A DNA stretch of 51,197 nt from Colwellia sp. Lineage in GTDB: Bacteria > Pseudomonadota > Gammaproteobacteria > Enterobacterales > Alteromonadaceae. This document shows, in pieces, positions 9,158 to 18,580 of the stretch (the stretch's first letter is position 1; every line of letters starts with the position of its first letter). Below the pieces are notes generated by a model. It was not told where the DNA came from. It did not search any database and saw nothing but the letters and a program-made list of their open reading frames with translations. The translations under genes were made by a program, and so were the position numbers. The stretch covers positions 6,713-57,909 of the forward strand of contig NVWU01000020.1 in NCBI GenBank assembly GCA_002733765.1, in the 5' to 3' direction.

Positions 9158-10759
9158 CTACAACAGTTCTTTCTTCTCTAGGTATGCAATCACTTCTGTT
9201 AAATAGTCTTGATATTTCTGCCAATTCCCCACTGATTGATTATGAATAGGTTGCCTTACTTGCACCACACTTGCGGTTGCTACTGGTGCTGGATTTTTAT
9301 GAATATCGATACATTCATCTTGCCAATCTAAACCACAAAACTCGATAATTTTTTTTGCTTCTTCTTCCGGGTTATTAACGAGATTTTCATAATTAACCAC
9401 ATAAAAGTTATCAGGAAATAACATTAACCATAATTTTGTTAACTGTGTAAATTGATGATAAAACTGTGCGGTAGTTTTTAGATCGTAAGCGTAGTTATAA
9501 TAAGAAAAGTTCACCGCAAACAATTGGCGATAATTACTAACAATGGTATCTAAAGGGTTCCTATCTAAACAAATTATTTTCGCTTTGGGTAACGCCTTAA
9601 TGATAAAACCCGCATATAAAACATTTAACGGCATTTTATCAACAAACTTAGCGCTGCTTCCGGTGATTGCCCGAGTACTATCAATATAAGCTTTACCTAA
9701 CTTGCGATAATTTATGGATGCCGCCGCCATTACCGTTGCTTTATCTATCACTTTATTGCTGGTTGTTTTAGATAACTCTTTTAGTAATAAACCAAAATGT
9801 TGTAATTCGCCAGCACTAGTAACAGCTGAATGTTTTGATAATATTCGCTCTACTAAAGTAGTGCCTGTTCTAGGCATGCCAACCACAAACAACGGTTCGT
9901 CCGAATCAAAACCAGCACTAAATGCCTCTTGGCTAGAATTGCTCACTTGCTGAGGATTAAAAAGCGCAGTTAACGCGTTGAACATATCTTCATCATCAGA
10001 AAATTGATAATCTAATTGTGCCAACTTTACTTTTTTACTTTGGCTAAGGTATTGATACGCTTTATTATAATCGCCAAGCGCCTCATACTCTTTTGCCAAT
10101 GCGTGGCCAATATAGAGTAAATTATCTGATTGGGTTAACTGCTGATAAAGTTTGGTTAGCCTCTCAATATGATTATTGTTGAGTGTTATATCACCTAAAC
10201 TAGTTAACGCGGCATGAGCTTTACAATAATTAGGCATTAACGCGATTGTTTGCTCGTATGCCTGACGAGCACCGATAAAATCACCAGTAAACTTTAATGA
10301 AGTAGCTAAATTAAAAAAGAATTGTCCATTATGCTTATTAGCCGATACTGCTTGTTTAAAAAAAGGTACTGCTTGTTGATGTAAACCAATTTGGCTATAA
10401 GCAACACCGAGTGTATCAAAAGTTAATGCAGATTTAGGTGATGATTTCGACGATAAGTTTGCAGCAATATCTGCATGATATAGCGCTTGGACATGATCAT
10501 TAACAAGCGCATAATGTTTGGCTAATTGGGCAATATATTCCACCTGCTCTGGCGCCAGCACTATCGCTTGTTGTATTAACTCAATCGCCTTAACATTATT
10601 GTGGTGAACACTGGCAATCATCCCTAATAAAAAATAGCCATCAGCGAAGTATTTATCTTGCGATAAAATACTGATGATAAGTTGATGTGCCTGCTTATAC
10701 TGCCTTTGGTTTATCGCTTGTTGTGCCTGTTTATGTAGCTGCTTAATATTGTTTACCAT
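9158..10759 (-). CDS. TPR-repeat protein fused to a sulfotransferase domain
   Basis: Protein of 533 aa. The first roughly 250 residues are tandem tetratricopeptide repeats, and residues 285-530 are a PAPS-dependent sulfotransferase domain of the PF13469 type. The 5'-phosphosulfate-binding loop is GMPRTGTT (294-301), a candidate catalytic Glu is E318 (AGELQHF), and the 3'-phosphate motif is LDRNPLDTIVSNYRQ (R400, S408). This layout resembles protein-tyrosine sulfotransferases. No signal peptide is seen, so a cytoplasmic location is likely. It lies directly downstream of a TonB-dependent receptor on the same strand, a pairing I recall as frequent in marine Alteromonadales. The acceptor is unknown; a protein or peptide acceptor is inference. 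Confidence 0.82.
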   Translation of the reverse strand: MVNNIKQLHKQAQQAINQRQYKQAHQLIISILSQDKYFADGYFLLGMIASVHHNNVKAIELIQQAIVLAPEQVEYIAQLAKHYALVNDHVQALYHADIAANLSSKSSPKSALTFDTLGVAYSQIGLHQQAVPFFKQAVSANKHNGQFFFNLATSLKFTGDFIGARQAYEQTIALMPNYCKAHAALTSLGDITLNNNHIERLTKLYQQLTQSDNLLYIGHALAKEYEALGDYNKAYQYLSQSKKVKLAQLDYQFSDDEDMFNALTALFNPQQVSNSSQEAFSAGFDSDEPLFVVGMPRTGTTLVERILSKHSAVTSAGELQHFGLLLKELSKTTSNKVIDKATVMAAASINYRKLGKAYIDSTRAITGSSAKFVDKMPLNVLYAGFIIKALPKAKIICLDRNPLDTIVSNYRQLFAVNFSYYNYAYDLKTTAQFYHQFTQLTKLWLMLFPDNFYVVNYENLVNNPEEEAKKIIEFCGLDWQDECIDIHKNPAPVATASVVQVRQPIHNQSVGNWQKYQDYLTEVIAYLEKKELL

Positions 10760-10817
10760 TTACTATTTACCTTAAACAAATGTAGCTTGAGCAAATTTAA
10801 CTTATCACTATAAATAA

Positions 10818-10850
10818 CAAAGACACTGAACGAACCATTCAATGCCTTTG
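10818..10850 (-). terminator. Weak hairpin between the receptor and the sulfotransferase gene
   Basis: Imperfect 13-bp stem (10818-10830 with 10838-10850, two mismatches) after the receptor gene. The T-run on the minus strand is poor, so it may attenuate rather than end transcription, allowing some read-through. Confidence 0.35.
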
Positions 10851-10927
10851 TTGCTTTACTTGTTAATAATGACCTGTTAATCAATAAATGCCGAAGGCAT
10901 TACCGATCAATAGATACCTATCAGAAG

Positions 10928-13375
10928 TTACATATCAAACATATAGTCAAAGCGTAAACCAATCTTACGTGGTGTTATCAGGTAGTGACCATATTTTCGT
11001 TGAATGTCAGCTCCAGTTGTGACACCACTGGTTATATAACCATAATTTTCACGTACCGAAGTATAAGCATATTTATCAAACATGTTATCAACATACAAGG
11101 TAACTGACCATTCATCGCCCGATACGCGCGCAGAAATATTACTTAATGCATAACCGGGTATTTTTTCACCATAATCACGCAAGCCTACTTTAGAATAGAT
11201 ATCACTTTGATAAGTTAAGCCATAGTTAACATCAAGCAGCTTATCATCCAAAATTTCAGTACTGTAAGTTAAACCAAAAGAAACTTGTTGTTCAGGCGAA
11301 CCAGGTAAACGATCGCCATCATAAGCATCAAAAGAGGTATCATTAAGATCATCCGGCACACCAAATAAATACGGAGCATCATCCGTTAATTTAGCATGCG
11401 TATAGGCATACGTAGCATAAGCGATCAAACTCTCTGATAACATCGCACGAGATGATATTTCAATACCTTTCGATTCTGCCGATCCAGCATTTGAGGTAAA
11501 AGATTGTTCACCCTTAACAGTTGCACCATCTATTTGCGCATCATCCCATTTTACTAAGAATAACGCGGCATTAAAATGTAATTGATTAACAAACCAAGTA
11601 CTTTTAAAGCCTAATTCATAGTTGGTAGTAGTATCCGCTGTATAAAGCACTTCATGTGGTAATGCACAAAGTGCTTGTTGGTCACTGGCAATTTCTTCAG
11701 CTGTACAAGGAACTATTCCATTTGAACCACCAATTCTAACCCCTTCACTGACTGTCGCATACGCTAAAACATCGTCATTAAATTGATAACTCATATTAAA
11801 TTTAAATAAATTACCATCATCATCAGCTGAAATTTTTTCAAAATCAAGGATGATTTCGTCAGCTCCCGCACCCTCAAAAACTGTATAATACAGAGGTGTA
11901 TCAGCGGCCGATACCGATTTGACATCATACTGATAAAAACGCGCACCAAGGGTAAAAGATAATTGCTCGGTCGCTTGATAGCTTAATTCACCGAATAATG
12001 CTGATTCAGTAATTTCACTTTCATACACTCCAATATATTCTAGAGCGTCTGGACGTAATTGACTCCCCCCCCAGTTATCAACTGCATATTGGTCTAAATA
12101 TGGAGTGAACTCTTTTGAGGTGTTTTTATTTTCGAATTTATTATAAAAGGCACCTGCAATCCACGATACTACTGAATCATTAGTAGACACTAAACGTATT
12201 TCTTGGGTAATCGTTTCCGTTTCACTATCATCACGGGTGAAAGCAGAAAAAGCAGGGAATTCTTCATAACCTAAGGCTAAAGCAATGAGCAGATCTGTTT
12301 GATCACGTTTAGTATTAAGTTCTGATTTAGAAAAACCTGTTGCAGAGGTTAATTCAGCAAAGCCTAAATCAACAGTCACTTCTAAACTTATTAAAGAATT
12401 TTCATGTTCAGCTGACTCAAGGTAGCGATAAGCTGAGTCATAATCGCCAACAATAGTTGATAACGGATTGCTGCTATTTAGGCTGTTCGCATGAACAATA
12501 GAGCGACCACCAATGTCTTGTTGCTGATAAAAATACGATAACGTAGTATCAATAATATCATTTGGCTGCCAACGTAGCATAATACGCGCAGTAGTTGCTT
12601 GTTCGCTATTAGCGTCATCAACACGCTTAATATTTTGCCCTACAGCAGCAGAATCAGACCAATCTGGATCAGGTAATGAAACACCGCCTTCTTTAACAGT
12701 ATAGGCATAGTCAACATAACCGGGTTCATCTAAATAATTAAAAGCTATCCGTAAACCCAAGGTGTTATCAATTAATGGTGTATTAAAAACAAAACCTACT
12801 TCACTACCAACATCATCACTATGAGCGAGATTAAATACGTCACCGTAAATAGAACCTGATGTTTCATCTAATACAGGTTTGTTTGGTAGGTAACGTATTG
12901 CGCCACCTAACGTACCAGCCCCGTATAAAGTACCCTGTGGACCAATAAGCACTTCAACCCGTTCAACATCAATAATTTTCATATCGACAAATAATGGGAT
13001 TTCACCAATATAAGTGGCCACTGTTTCGCCATCAGAGTCAGGGCCAGAAGAGTTAGTATTTAAACCGCGAACAATAATAGGTGAGTTTTCGAGACCACCT
13101 TGATCCTGAATCGTTAATCCCGGAACCCAACGAGCCACGTCAGATAATTGTGTTATGTTTTGATCTTTCATCACATCCGCATCCAATGCAGTGATATTTA
13201 TTGGCGTTTCTTGTACTGTTGAAGCGCGGCGCGAGCCAGTCACTTCAATACGTTCTATACCGTATTCCTTGCTTACGGCTTCTTCTGCTAAAACAGAGCT
13301 GTTTACAGTAAAAGTTGAACTTAACGCCAAACAAATGACAGACTTTTTAAAGGTCTGATTAGCATGGATTATCAT
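10928..13375 (-). CDS. TonB-dependent outer-membrane receptor
   Basis: Outer-membrane receptor of 815 aa with a signal peptide (about 1-30), a TonB-box-like ERIEVTGSRR (41-50), a plug domain (IIVRGLN..., VERVEVLIGPQGTLYGAGTLGGAIRY) and a 22-strand-type barrel ending RKIGLRFDYMFDM. It belongs to the iron-complex receptor group COG1629, but substrate cannot be read from sequence; in marine Alteromonadales this branch also takes up glycans and other organics. An AGGGGA seven bases before the ATG supports the start. The sulfotransferase-TPR gene follows 168 bases downstream, suggesting a functional link. Confidence 0.88.
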   Translation of the reverse strand: MIIHANQTFKKSVICLALSSTFTVNSSVLAEEAVSKEYGIERIEVTGSRRASTVQETPINITALDADVMKDQNITQLSDVARWVPGLTIQDQGGLENSPIIVRGLNTNSSGPDSDGETVATYIGEIPLFVDMKIIDVERVEVLIGPQGTLYGAGTLGGAIRYLPNKPVLDETSGSIYGDVFNLAHSDDVGSEVGFVFNTPLIDNTLGLRIAFNYLDEPGYVDYAYTVKEGGVSLPDPDWSDSAAVGQNIKRVDDANSEQATTARIMLRWQPNDIIDTTLSYFYQQQDIGGRSIVHANSLNSSNPLSTIVGDYDSAYRYLESAEHENSLISLEVTVDLGFAELTSATGFSKSELNTKRDQTDLLIALALGYEEFPAFSAFTRDDSETETITQEIRLVSTNDSVVSWIAGAFYNKFENKNTSKEFTPYLDQYAVDNWGGSQLRPDALEYIGVYESEITESALFGELSYQATEQLSFTLGARFYQYDVKSVSAADTPLYYTVFEGAGADEIILDFEKISADDDGNLFKFNMSYQFNDDVLAYATVSEGVRIGGSNGIVPCTAEEIASDQQALCALPHEVLYTADTTTNYELGFKSTWFVNQLHFNAALFLVKWDDAQIDGATVKGEQSFTSNAGSAESKGIEISSRAMLSESLIAYATYAYTHAKLTDDAPYLFGVPDDLNDTSFDAYDGDRLPGSPEQQVSFGLTYSTEILDDKLLDVNYGLTYQSDIYSKVGLRDYGEKIPGYALSNISARVSGDEWSVTLYVDNMFDKYAYTSVRENYGYITSGVTTGADIQRKYGHYLITPRKIGLRFDYMFDM

Positions 13376-13876
13376 TTATTTCCCCTGTGTATAGTTTTTA
13401 TTTATTTGTTACTTGTTTCCAGTATTAGATATACTCAATAAGGAAAATAACCTTACCTGCACACATTTGATCTTATTTATCAGAAAAATATGGAGAACTA
13501 ATAATAAACATAGAATTAGGATCTCATATTTAAAAAGCATTGTCGCTAAATTTTTCCATCAAGCCCTATTTATCTAGCTTTCAAGTCAGTCATGACCAAA
13601 TTTCAATATGAATGTAAATTATTATTTTTAAATAATGTGCTTAAGAATTTTATCTATTAGTACTCAGGGGAAAATACTAAAAAATCATCCTATTCTATCT
13701 AGTCAAAAATAACCTTTAATGAACAAAAGTAGCTCTTTCTTCTAGGACTTTATCAACTGAAAAGCGTGTTTTTCGCACAAATTGTACGTTTTATATTTAA
13801 ATTGGCTAAAAAACATGGTATTAAGAAGAGGTTGTTGATTTGTGTTTTTCAAAGAAAATCTATTAAGAGGTACTTT
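13376..13876. other. 501-base AT-rich divergent intergenic region
   Basis: It separates the receptor gene from the DUF3545 gene and should hold both promoters. The only structure I note is a short inverted repeat TAAGG-N7-CCTTA at 13439-13455, about 65 bases upstream of the receptor start, which could be an operator. An open frame runs from 13766 into the next gene, but its first 37 codons look non-coding. Confidence 0.35.
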
Positions 13877-14053
13877 ATGATGGATAGTGTAAACCGAGTT
13901 GTAAAATCAATTAGCCTACCAGCAAAAGGAAAACCAGCGTCCAGTAAAAAAAGAAAATGGCGTGAAATAGAAGAAATAAGAGATAAATTCCAACTTGAGA
14001 AAGAATTAAAAATATATGAAGACTCGTTAGAATATATGTTGGAAGATTTCTAA
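13877..14053 (+). CDS. DUF3545-family small protein
   Basis: A 58-aa basic then acidic protein with the block KKRKWREIEEIRDKFQLEKEL, which I recall as the signature of DUF3545, a small gammaproteobacterial family without known function. AAGAGG at 13865-13870 lies six bases before the ATG at 13877, so this start is chosen over the upstream one at 13766, which would add 37 non-conserved residues; 13880 (the second Met) is equally possible. It is probably monocistronic, with a strong terminator just after the stop. Confidence 0.72.
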   Translation: MMDSVNRVVKSISLPAKGKPASSKKRKWREIEEIRDKFQLEKELKIYEDSLEYMLEDF

Positions 14054-14085
14054 CCCCTAGACATTTAAACAATTTTTCGTTATTT

Positions 14086-14110
14086 AAAATCCAGCTAAGC
14101 TGGATTTTTT
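14086..14110 (+). terminator. Intrinsic terminator after the DUF3545 gene
   Basis: A 10-bp perfect stem (AAAATCCAGC with its complement) with a three-base loop and a T6 tail, 33 bases after the stop codon. Confidence 0.85.
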
Positions 14111-14214
14111 AATATATTAATGAAAAATAAAAAAATTCCTTTAATAATCAGTATTGACAAAATTCAAACAAGCGTTTAACTTTCTCCTATCAATACATCT
14201 ATATTAGCGTTTAA

Positions 14215-15015
14215 ATGCCTAAAACACTTATTAACTTTGTCCATGCTAATGGCTTTCCCGCAGGAAGTTATCAAGCCCTATTTAATTATTTTCCAAAAGA
14301 GTATCAAGTAATATCTCACGAAAAATACGGTCACGATACACAATATCCCGTAAAGGATAATTGGCAGCCTTTGGTCGATGAACTAATAAATTTTGTTAAG
14401 CAACAACTACGAATCAATAAGCAACAACAAGTTGTTAATGTTGGCCATTCTTTTGGGGGAGTTATCGCCTTTATTGCTGCTTGCCAACAGCCACAATTAT
14501 TTAAAGGCTTAATCATGTTAGATCCACCCGTGCTAACAGGCAGCACCGCAGTAGCGGTAAGGCTACTTAAAAAAACGCGGTTAATTGATAAGTTTAGCCC
14601 CGCAGGTAAAGCAAAAGTTAGACGCACACATTGGCCATTAGGCACTGATATTGCCAAGTTGTTTGCGCATAGACAATTATTCAAAAACTTTGATAAGCGT
14701 TGTTTAGATGATTATATTACTCATGGCGTCATTGAACAAAATAATCAATTAGAGCTAGTTTTTTCTGCGCAGGTAGAAGCCGATATTTTTAGAAATTTAG
14801 CGGTGAACCTTTCTCGTTATAAAAATCAACTTAACGTGCCCGCTAGTTTAATCTATGCGGATAAAACTGATGTGTTTCCTCATGTTTATTTTAAAAAATT
14901 TATTAAATTAAATAAAAATATTAATCTTAAAATAACTCAAGGTGGGCATATGTTTCCCCTTGAGCGCCCCGAGGACACGGCTCAACTTATTGTAGACACA
15001 ATAACACAATGGTAG
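14215..15015 (+). CDS. Alpha/beta-hydrolase
   Basis: Hydrolase-fold protein of 266 aa. The nucleophile elbow is GHSFGG with Ser79, the oxyanion HANG motif is at 10-13, and the general base is probably His245 in QGGHMFPLERP; the acid is likely the Asp in YADKTDVF. There is no signal peptide or membrane segment, so it is cytoplasmic. HANGFPAGSY near the N-terminus groups it with uncharacterised esterase or lactonase-like hydrolases of gammaproteobacteria. Substrate unknown. No good ribosome-binding site precedes the ATG. Confidence 0.78.
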   Translation: MPKTLINFVHANGFPAGSYQALFNYFPKEYQVISHEKYGHDTQYPVKDNWQPLVDELINFVKQQLRINKQQQVVNVGHSFGGVIAFIAACQQPQLFKGLIMLDPPVLTGSTAVAVRLLKKTRLIDKFSPAGKAKVRRTHWPLGTDIAKLFAHRQLFKNFDKRCLDDYITHGVIEQNNQLELVFSAQVEADIFRNLAVNLSRYKNQLNVPASLIYADKTDVFPHVYFKKFIKLNKNINLKITQGGHMFPLERPEDTAQLIVDTITQW

Positions 15016-15149
15016 CAACGTAAAGCCAGTCACAGCACTGGTTTCATATTGAGACCCCAAATTAGAAACGAGATGACACCTTTATTATTTATTATTACCT
15101 TTCGAAAATGGTTAGAATAAAGGCACTAAAAGTAGCACACACCAAAAAA

Positions 15150-15178
15150 TTGACAGTTACCGTATAAAAAATTATATT
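15150..15178 (+). promoter_or_regulatory. Sigma70-type promoter
   Basis: A perfect -35 TTGACA (15150-15155), a 17-base spacer and the -10-like TATATT (15173-15178). Predicted transcription would start near 15185 and run through the 21-bp hairpin into the lipoprotein gene at 15363, giving a leader of about 178 bases. Confidence 0.6.
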
Positions 15179-15215
15179 TTTATACTAAATAAAGACTAAA
15201 GGTAGTCATTTAAAC

Positions 15216-15264
15216 CATCTTGTAAACAAATAAAAAAAAGTAGTTTTTATTTGTTTACAAGATG
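15216..15264 (+). repeat. Perfect 21-bp inverted repeat in a leader
   Basis: Positions 15216-15236 and 15244-15264 are exact reverse complements separated by seven bases. The stem starts CATCTTGTAAAC. No T-run follows, so it is not a standard terminator. It begins about 31 bases after the predicted transcription start, suggesting a structured leader or a small RNA. Confidence 0.75.
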
Positions 15265-15362
15265 TTGCAGTACTTAGACCAACTGCCAATAACGTCAAAA
15301 TTTCAGCTGGCATAACAATTGCTTTCATGCATATAGAAAATATATACACTGTGAAGGTTATT

Positions 15363-15800
15363 ATGTACTCCCTAAATTTAACGACCGCAAAAAAAAGTAT
15401 TAGCTTATTACTTTGCTTAGCTTTATTTGCTTGTAGCGCTACAGAGCAGGTTAGTCATAATCAATTATCAGACAATGGTTATGTTTCAACTTATATTGGC
15501 ACTAATTTTTCGTACCGCCAATTTCCTTCTATCAACAGTGAAAGCATTAAAAAACCTCTAAATTCTGATCATCAACTGATGATGTCACTTTTAAATAGGC
15601 CAATAACCGCAGATCAAGTAATGATGTTAGCATTTGCACAAGAAAGAGCTAACGATACCAATAACTTTGCTAATTATGTAAACAATGCAGTTATGATAAA
15701 AGGTGATAAAACATCAGATAATTCAAGCGGTAGAACCGAATATGTCTATGCTCAGCTAATTTCCCAAGACATTAATGCTGTGTCAATTACTGGTTTGTAA
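15363..15800 (+). CDS. Putative lipoprotein, function unknown
   Basis: Protein of 145 aa starting MYSLNLTTAKKS, with AAGG five bases before the ATG. An upstream in-frame ATG at 15327 would add 12 residues ahead of the signal sequence and is less likely. The hydrophobic stretch ends in the lipobox LFAC, so the mature protein should be lipid-anchored. The rest is polar, Asn/Ser-rich and contains no domain I recognise. It converges on truC, with only four bases between the two stop codons and no clear terminator. Confidence 0.65.
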   Translation: MYSLNLTTAKKSISLLLCLALFACSATEQVSHNQLSDNGYVSTYIGTNFSYRQFPSINSESIKKPLNSDHQLMMSLLNRPITADQVMMLAFAQERANDTNNFANYVNNAVMIKGDKTSDNSSGRTEYVYAQLISQDINAVSITGL

Positions 15801-15804
15801 CCTA

Positions 15805-16638
15805 TCACAAAGTACATTCATCAAACGACCAATTAAACTCAGTAAAAACATGTTGCCATTGCGGGTCAAACTCAGCAGTAATCGTAATTTTTTGCTTAGT
15901 AATAGGATGAATAAAGCATAAAGATTTAGCAATAAGCATTAAACGTTTAAAGCCAAAATACTGAATAAAAAAAGGATTTTGTTTATTATCACCATAATTA
16001 ATATCACCAATAATAGGATGACGTAAGTGGGCTAAATGTCGACGAATTTGATGCCGCCGTCCCGTTATCGGTAATAGTTTAACTAAAGAATAACGAACAC
16101 TATCAAACTTCCCCAAAGTAATAGGTAAACTTGCCTGCTTAATTACTTGATAATAAGTTTTCGCTGATTGTGGCGCTTTATCACGACTGACATTTTTATC
16201 GCCAAGTTTGTCTAATTTTTCTTTAAGAGGATAATCTACCAATTCAGCTTGTGCAGTGATGGGCAAGTGTCCTCGCACTAAGGCATAATAGGTCTTGGTT
16301 AGAGCTGACTCGCTATTTATTTCATTTACGCCATCATTGTTCGATTTATTTGCAAAAGCTTCATTGAGTTTTTGAGCAACTTCTTTCGTTAACGCAAATA
16401 ATAATACGCCTGAGGTTGGTCGGTCTAATCGGTGTACTGGGTATACATATTGACCTATTTGATCACGTACCAGTTGTAGAGCAAAATATATTTCATCCCT
16501 ATCCATAAAACTTCGGTGAACAAACAAGCCTGCTGGTTTATCTACGGCAACTAAATATTCATCTTGATAAAGAATGGTCAGTACAGGCTTTTCAGGTACC
16601 GCTTGTTCAAGTGCTATCGTCTTAGTAAAATCAGTCAT
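15805..16638 (-). CDS. truC: tRNA pseudouridine(65) synthase TruC
   Basis: RluA-family pseudouridine synthase of 277 aa that modifies U65 in tRNA. The catalytic Asp is D72 in HRLDRPTSG, and GRRHQIRRHLAHLRHPIIGD is the second conserved block. TruC is chosen over RluC/RluD because there is no S4 domain and the N-terminus LYQDEYLVAVDKPAGLFVHRS matches TruC. Its ATG overlaps the TAA of yqcC by one base (TAATG), so the pair is translationally coupled, as in E. coli. Confidence 0.92.
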   Translation of the reverse strand: MTDFTKTIALEQAVPEKPVLTILYQDEYLVAVDKPAGLFVHRSFMDRDEIYFALQLVRDQIGQYVYPVHRLDRPTSGVLLFALTKEVAQKLNEAFANKSNNDGVNEINSESALTKTYYALVRGHLPITAQAELVDYPLKEKLDKLGDKNVSRDKAPQSAKTYYQVIKQASLPITLGKFDSVRYSLVKLLPITGRRHQIRRHLAHLRHPIIGDINYGDNKQNPFFIQYFGFKRLMLIAKSLCFIHPITKQKITITAEFDPQWQHVFTEFNWSFDECTL

Positions 16639-16973
16639 TAATCGTCATGGCCTGAAAATAAACAATCAAGTTGAGCAATAATATCAATAAGATTATTTGC
16701 TTTATTGCCAAGCTTTTTAAAAGACTCTTCTGCCATAGGCAATAATAATATTTCACTTGGCAATGGCTGGTTTTCTTCAATCATTAGATTAATACGTTCA
16801 ATAAAAACAAACTGCAACCATTGCTCAAAAGTTAAGGTGTCATAATGAAAAGGTAATGTACTGGCCATTTCACATAAATTAGGCCGACATTGTTGCCATA
16901 AAGTTAACATTTCTAATTCTTGGCTTAATTGGGTTAATAATATTGATGTTTGCTGTTCTTTAGGTAGTCTCAT
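16638..16973 (-). CDS. yqcC: YqcC family protein (DUF446)
   Basis: Small protein of 111 aa with the family block ...PFHYDTLTFEQWLQFVFIERINLMIEENQPLPSE. Function unknown; the family almost always sits directly upstream of truC, as here, with overlapping stop and start codons. Cytoplasmic and probably helical. Confidence 0.88.
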   Translation of the reverse strand: MRLPKEQQTSILLTQLSQELEMLTLWQQCRPNLCEMASTLPFHYDTLTFEQWLQFVFIERINLMIEENQPLPSEILLLPMAEESFKKLGNKANNLIDIIAQLDCLFSGHDD

Positions 16974-17083
16974 ATCAACTGAGTTATGTTTATTTTGCTA
17001 GATAGCCCTATTATCCTTATAATAGTGACTCAACACAATCTTCTATTTATTTTCCTACAAGGCTTTAACAGTTTAGCGCACCT

Positions 17084-18133
17084 ATGGATACTATCGATAC
17101 TATTTCACAACTTTTGCATACTTCAAATTCTCAGTTTCGACTTTATGATATAGGTCGAAAAATAGAAAAAATACCAAAAGCGCTCTTTGAAAAAATTGAA
17201 TTAAATCAAGTGCCCTACCCTACACCATCACAAGGCCATGCTTGTATTGCTATTGTTTTTTGGCAAAAAAAAACGCCTCAACCTTTTTTATGGTTATTAA
17301 AATTACCGCTTGATGAGCGAGGCTTACTCAATCAAGGGGCAAGAAATCACTTTATTGCTATCATTATTGAGGCACTAGGTGATGATTTAACCCAAAATGT
17401 AGATAAAGATCAGGAAGCGTTATTAAAAAACAATCCTTATTTATATACACCTGCACAATATAAATTAGCCGCCTTAAATAGCAAAATAAAGTTTGAATTA
17501 AAACAAGCACCAAGTGAACATTTAGCCCCCTTTGTTAGTTATATTACTGGAGATAATGGTTGGGATAATTGGCAAGCGGTTGGTGTGCAAGGAATTACCG
17601 ATTTTGCAGTACGCATAAGAGAAGAAACAACAGAAAAATACAGTGAAATTTTAGTTAACGCGCTGCCTCACCTTCCTCATGAAGTATTATTACCGCTATG
17701 TGGCGCACTAGAAAATGAAGTTTTTTCTGTCGATTTGATTAATGCACTCTTAAATTTATTCAAAGAAAAACTAAGGGCTTCTCCTAAAACTGACCTTAAT
17801 GTACCATTGCAACAATATTTATTACGTAGTTTAGCGAGTAATTGTCAACATGTGCATGTAGACAAATTAGTATCAGAATTATTGCAGCAACAAAACATCT
17901 CGAATGAATTATTGATAATCCTCTCAGGCCGATGCTGGCTAGCTCTTGTGAATAACGAACAATTAATGGCATTTTTAGAGCACTTGGTTTCATCTGATGA
18001 TCAAGCACTATTTAATAGTGTTTTCAAAGACCTTGTCTCAATACCAGTCATTCGTCCCATTGTTTTTCAATGTATGCGCTCTCCAGAGCGAAGTGATGCA
18101 TTATCAAAAGCAATAGGGCAATTATTTAATTAA
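17084..18133 (+). CDS. DUF3549 family protein
   Basis: Protein of 349 aa without signal peptide or membrane segment. The N-terminal block (DTISQLLHTSNSQFRLYDIGRKI...) and FLWLLKLPLDERGLLNQGARNHF match what I recall of DUF3549, a family of uncharacterised Vibrio, Shewanella and Colwellia proteins of about 340 aa usually found near yqcC-truC. The C-terminal half is all-helical and HEAT-like in look. It is transcribed divergently from yqcC and followed 14 bases later by a DUF3301 gene. Function unknown. Confidence 0.75.
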   Translation: MDTIDTISQLLHTSNSQFRLYDIGRKIEKIPKALFEKIELNQVPYPTPSQGHACIAIVFWQKKTPQPFLWLLKLPLDERGLLNQGARNHFIAIIIEALGDDLTQNVDKDQEALLKNNPYLYTPAQYKLAALNSKIKFELKQAPSEHLAPFVSYITGDNGWDNWQAVGVQGITDFAVRIREETTEKYSEILVNALPHLPHEVLLPLCGALENEVFSVDLINALLNLFKEKLRASPKTDLNVPLQQYLLRSLASNCQHVHVDKLVSELLQQQNISNELLIILSGRCWLALVNNEQLMAFLEHLVSSDDQALFNSVFKDLVSIPVIRPIVFQCMRSPERSDALSKAIGQLFN

Positions 18134-18147
18134 GGTCAAAATTTCCC

Positions 18148-18450
18148 ATGGAAAATATTTATTATTTATTACTTATTGCTTTGATTTTTTGGTATTTAAT
18201 TTACTTGAGAAAAGTATCAGAAGCTGCACGTGTACACGCTAAACAATATTGTGAACAAAGTCAGTTACAATTTATCGCTATCGCTAGACGGTCAAGTCGA
18301 TTAACCTTTAACAAAAAGTATGGCTTAGTTTGGCTTAGTGTATTTGATGTTGAATTTAGTGGTGACGGCGAGTCTAGCAACAATGCTATTTTAAGCTTGT
18401 ATGGTTTGAAATTAGGTAATATTGAGATCCCTCCCTATCGCGTAAATTAA
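18148..18450 (+). CDS. DUF3301 family single-pass membrane protein
   Basis: A 100-aa protein with one N-terminal transmembrane helix (about 4-20) and a short cytoplasmic beta-rich domain ending in LKLGNIEIPPYRVN. The pattern hydrophobic anchor, RxARxHAxxYCxQxxLQ, and a final PPYR is typical of DUF3301. It is probably cotranscribed with the preceding DUF3549 gene. Function unknown. Confidence 0.72.
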   Translation: MENIYYLLLIALIFWYLIYLRKVSEAARVHAKQYCEQSQLQFIAIARRSSRLTFNKKYGLVWLSVFDVEFSGDGESSNNAILSLYGLKLGNIEIPPYRVN

Positions 18451-18580
18451 AGGTATATTTTAACAATCAATTATTAAATAATGACTCATACTGATCATTT
18501 AAAGAACATCTAGATAATAGAGAGTTCATTACCTCTTTTATTTAAATCTTTACTTTTATCCACTTTATTAAGGAAATACA

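Noticed and set aside
13766..13876. 37-codon extension of the DUF3545 gene
   Set aside because: Sequence is not like the family and a good ribosome-binding site precedes the internal ATG.
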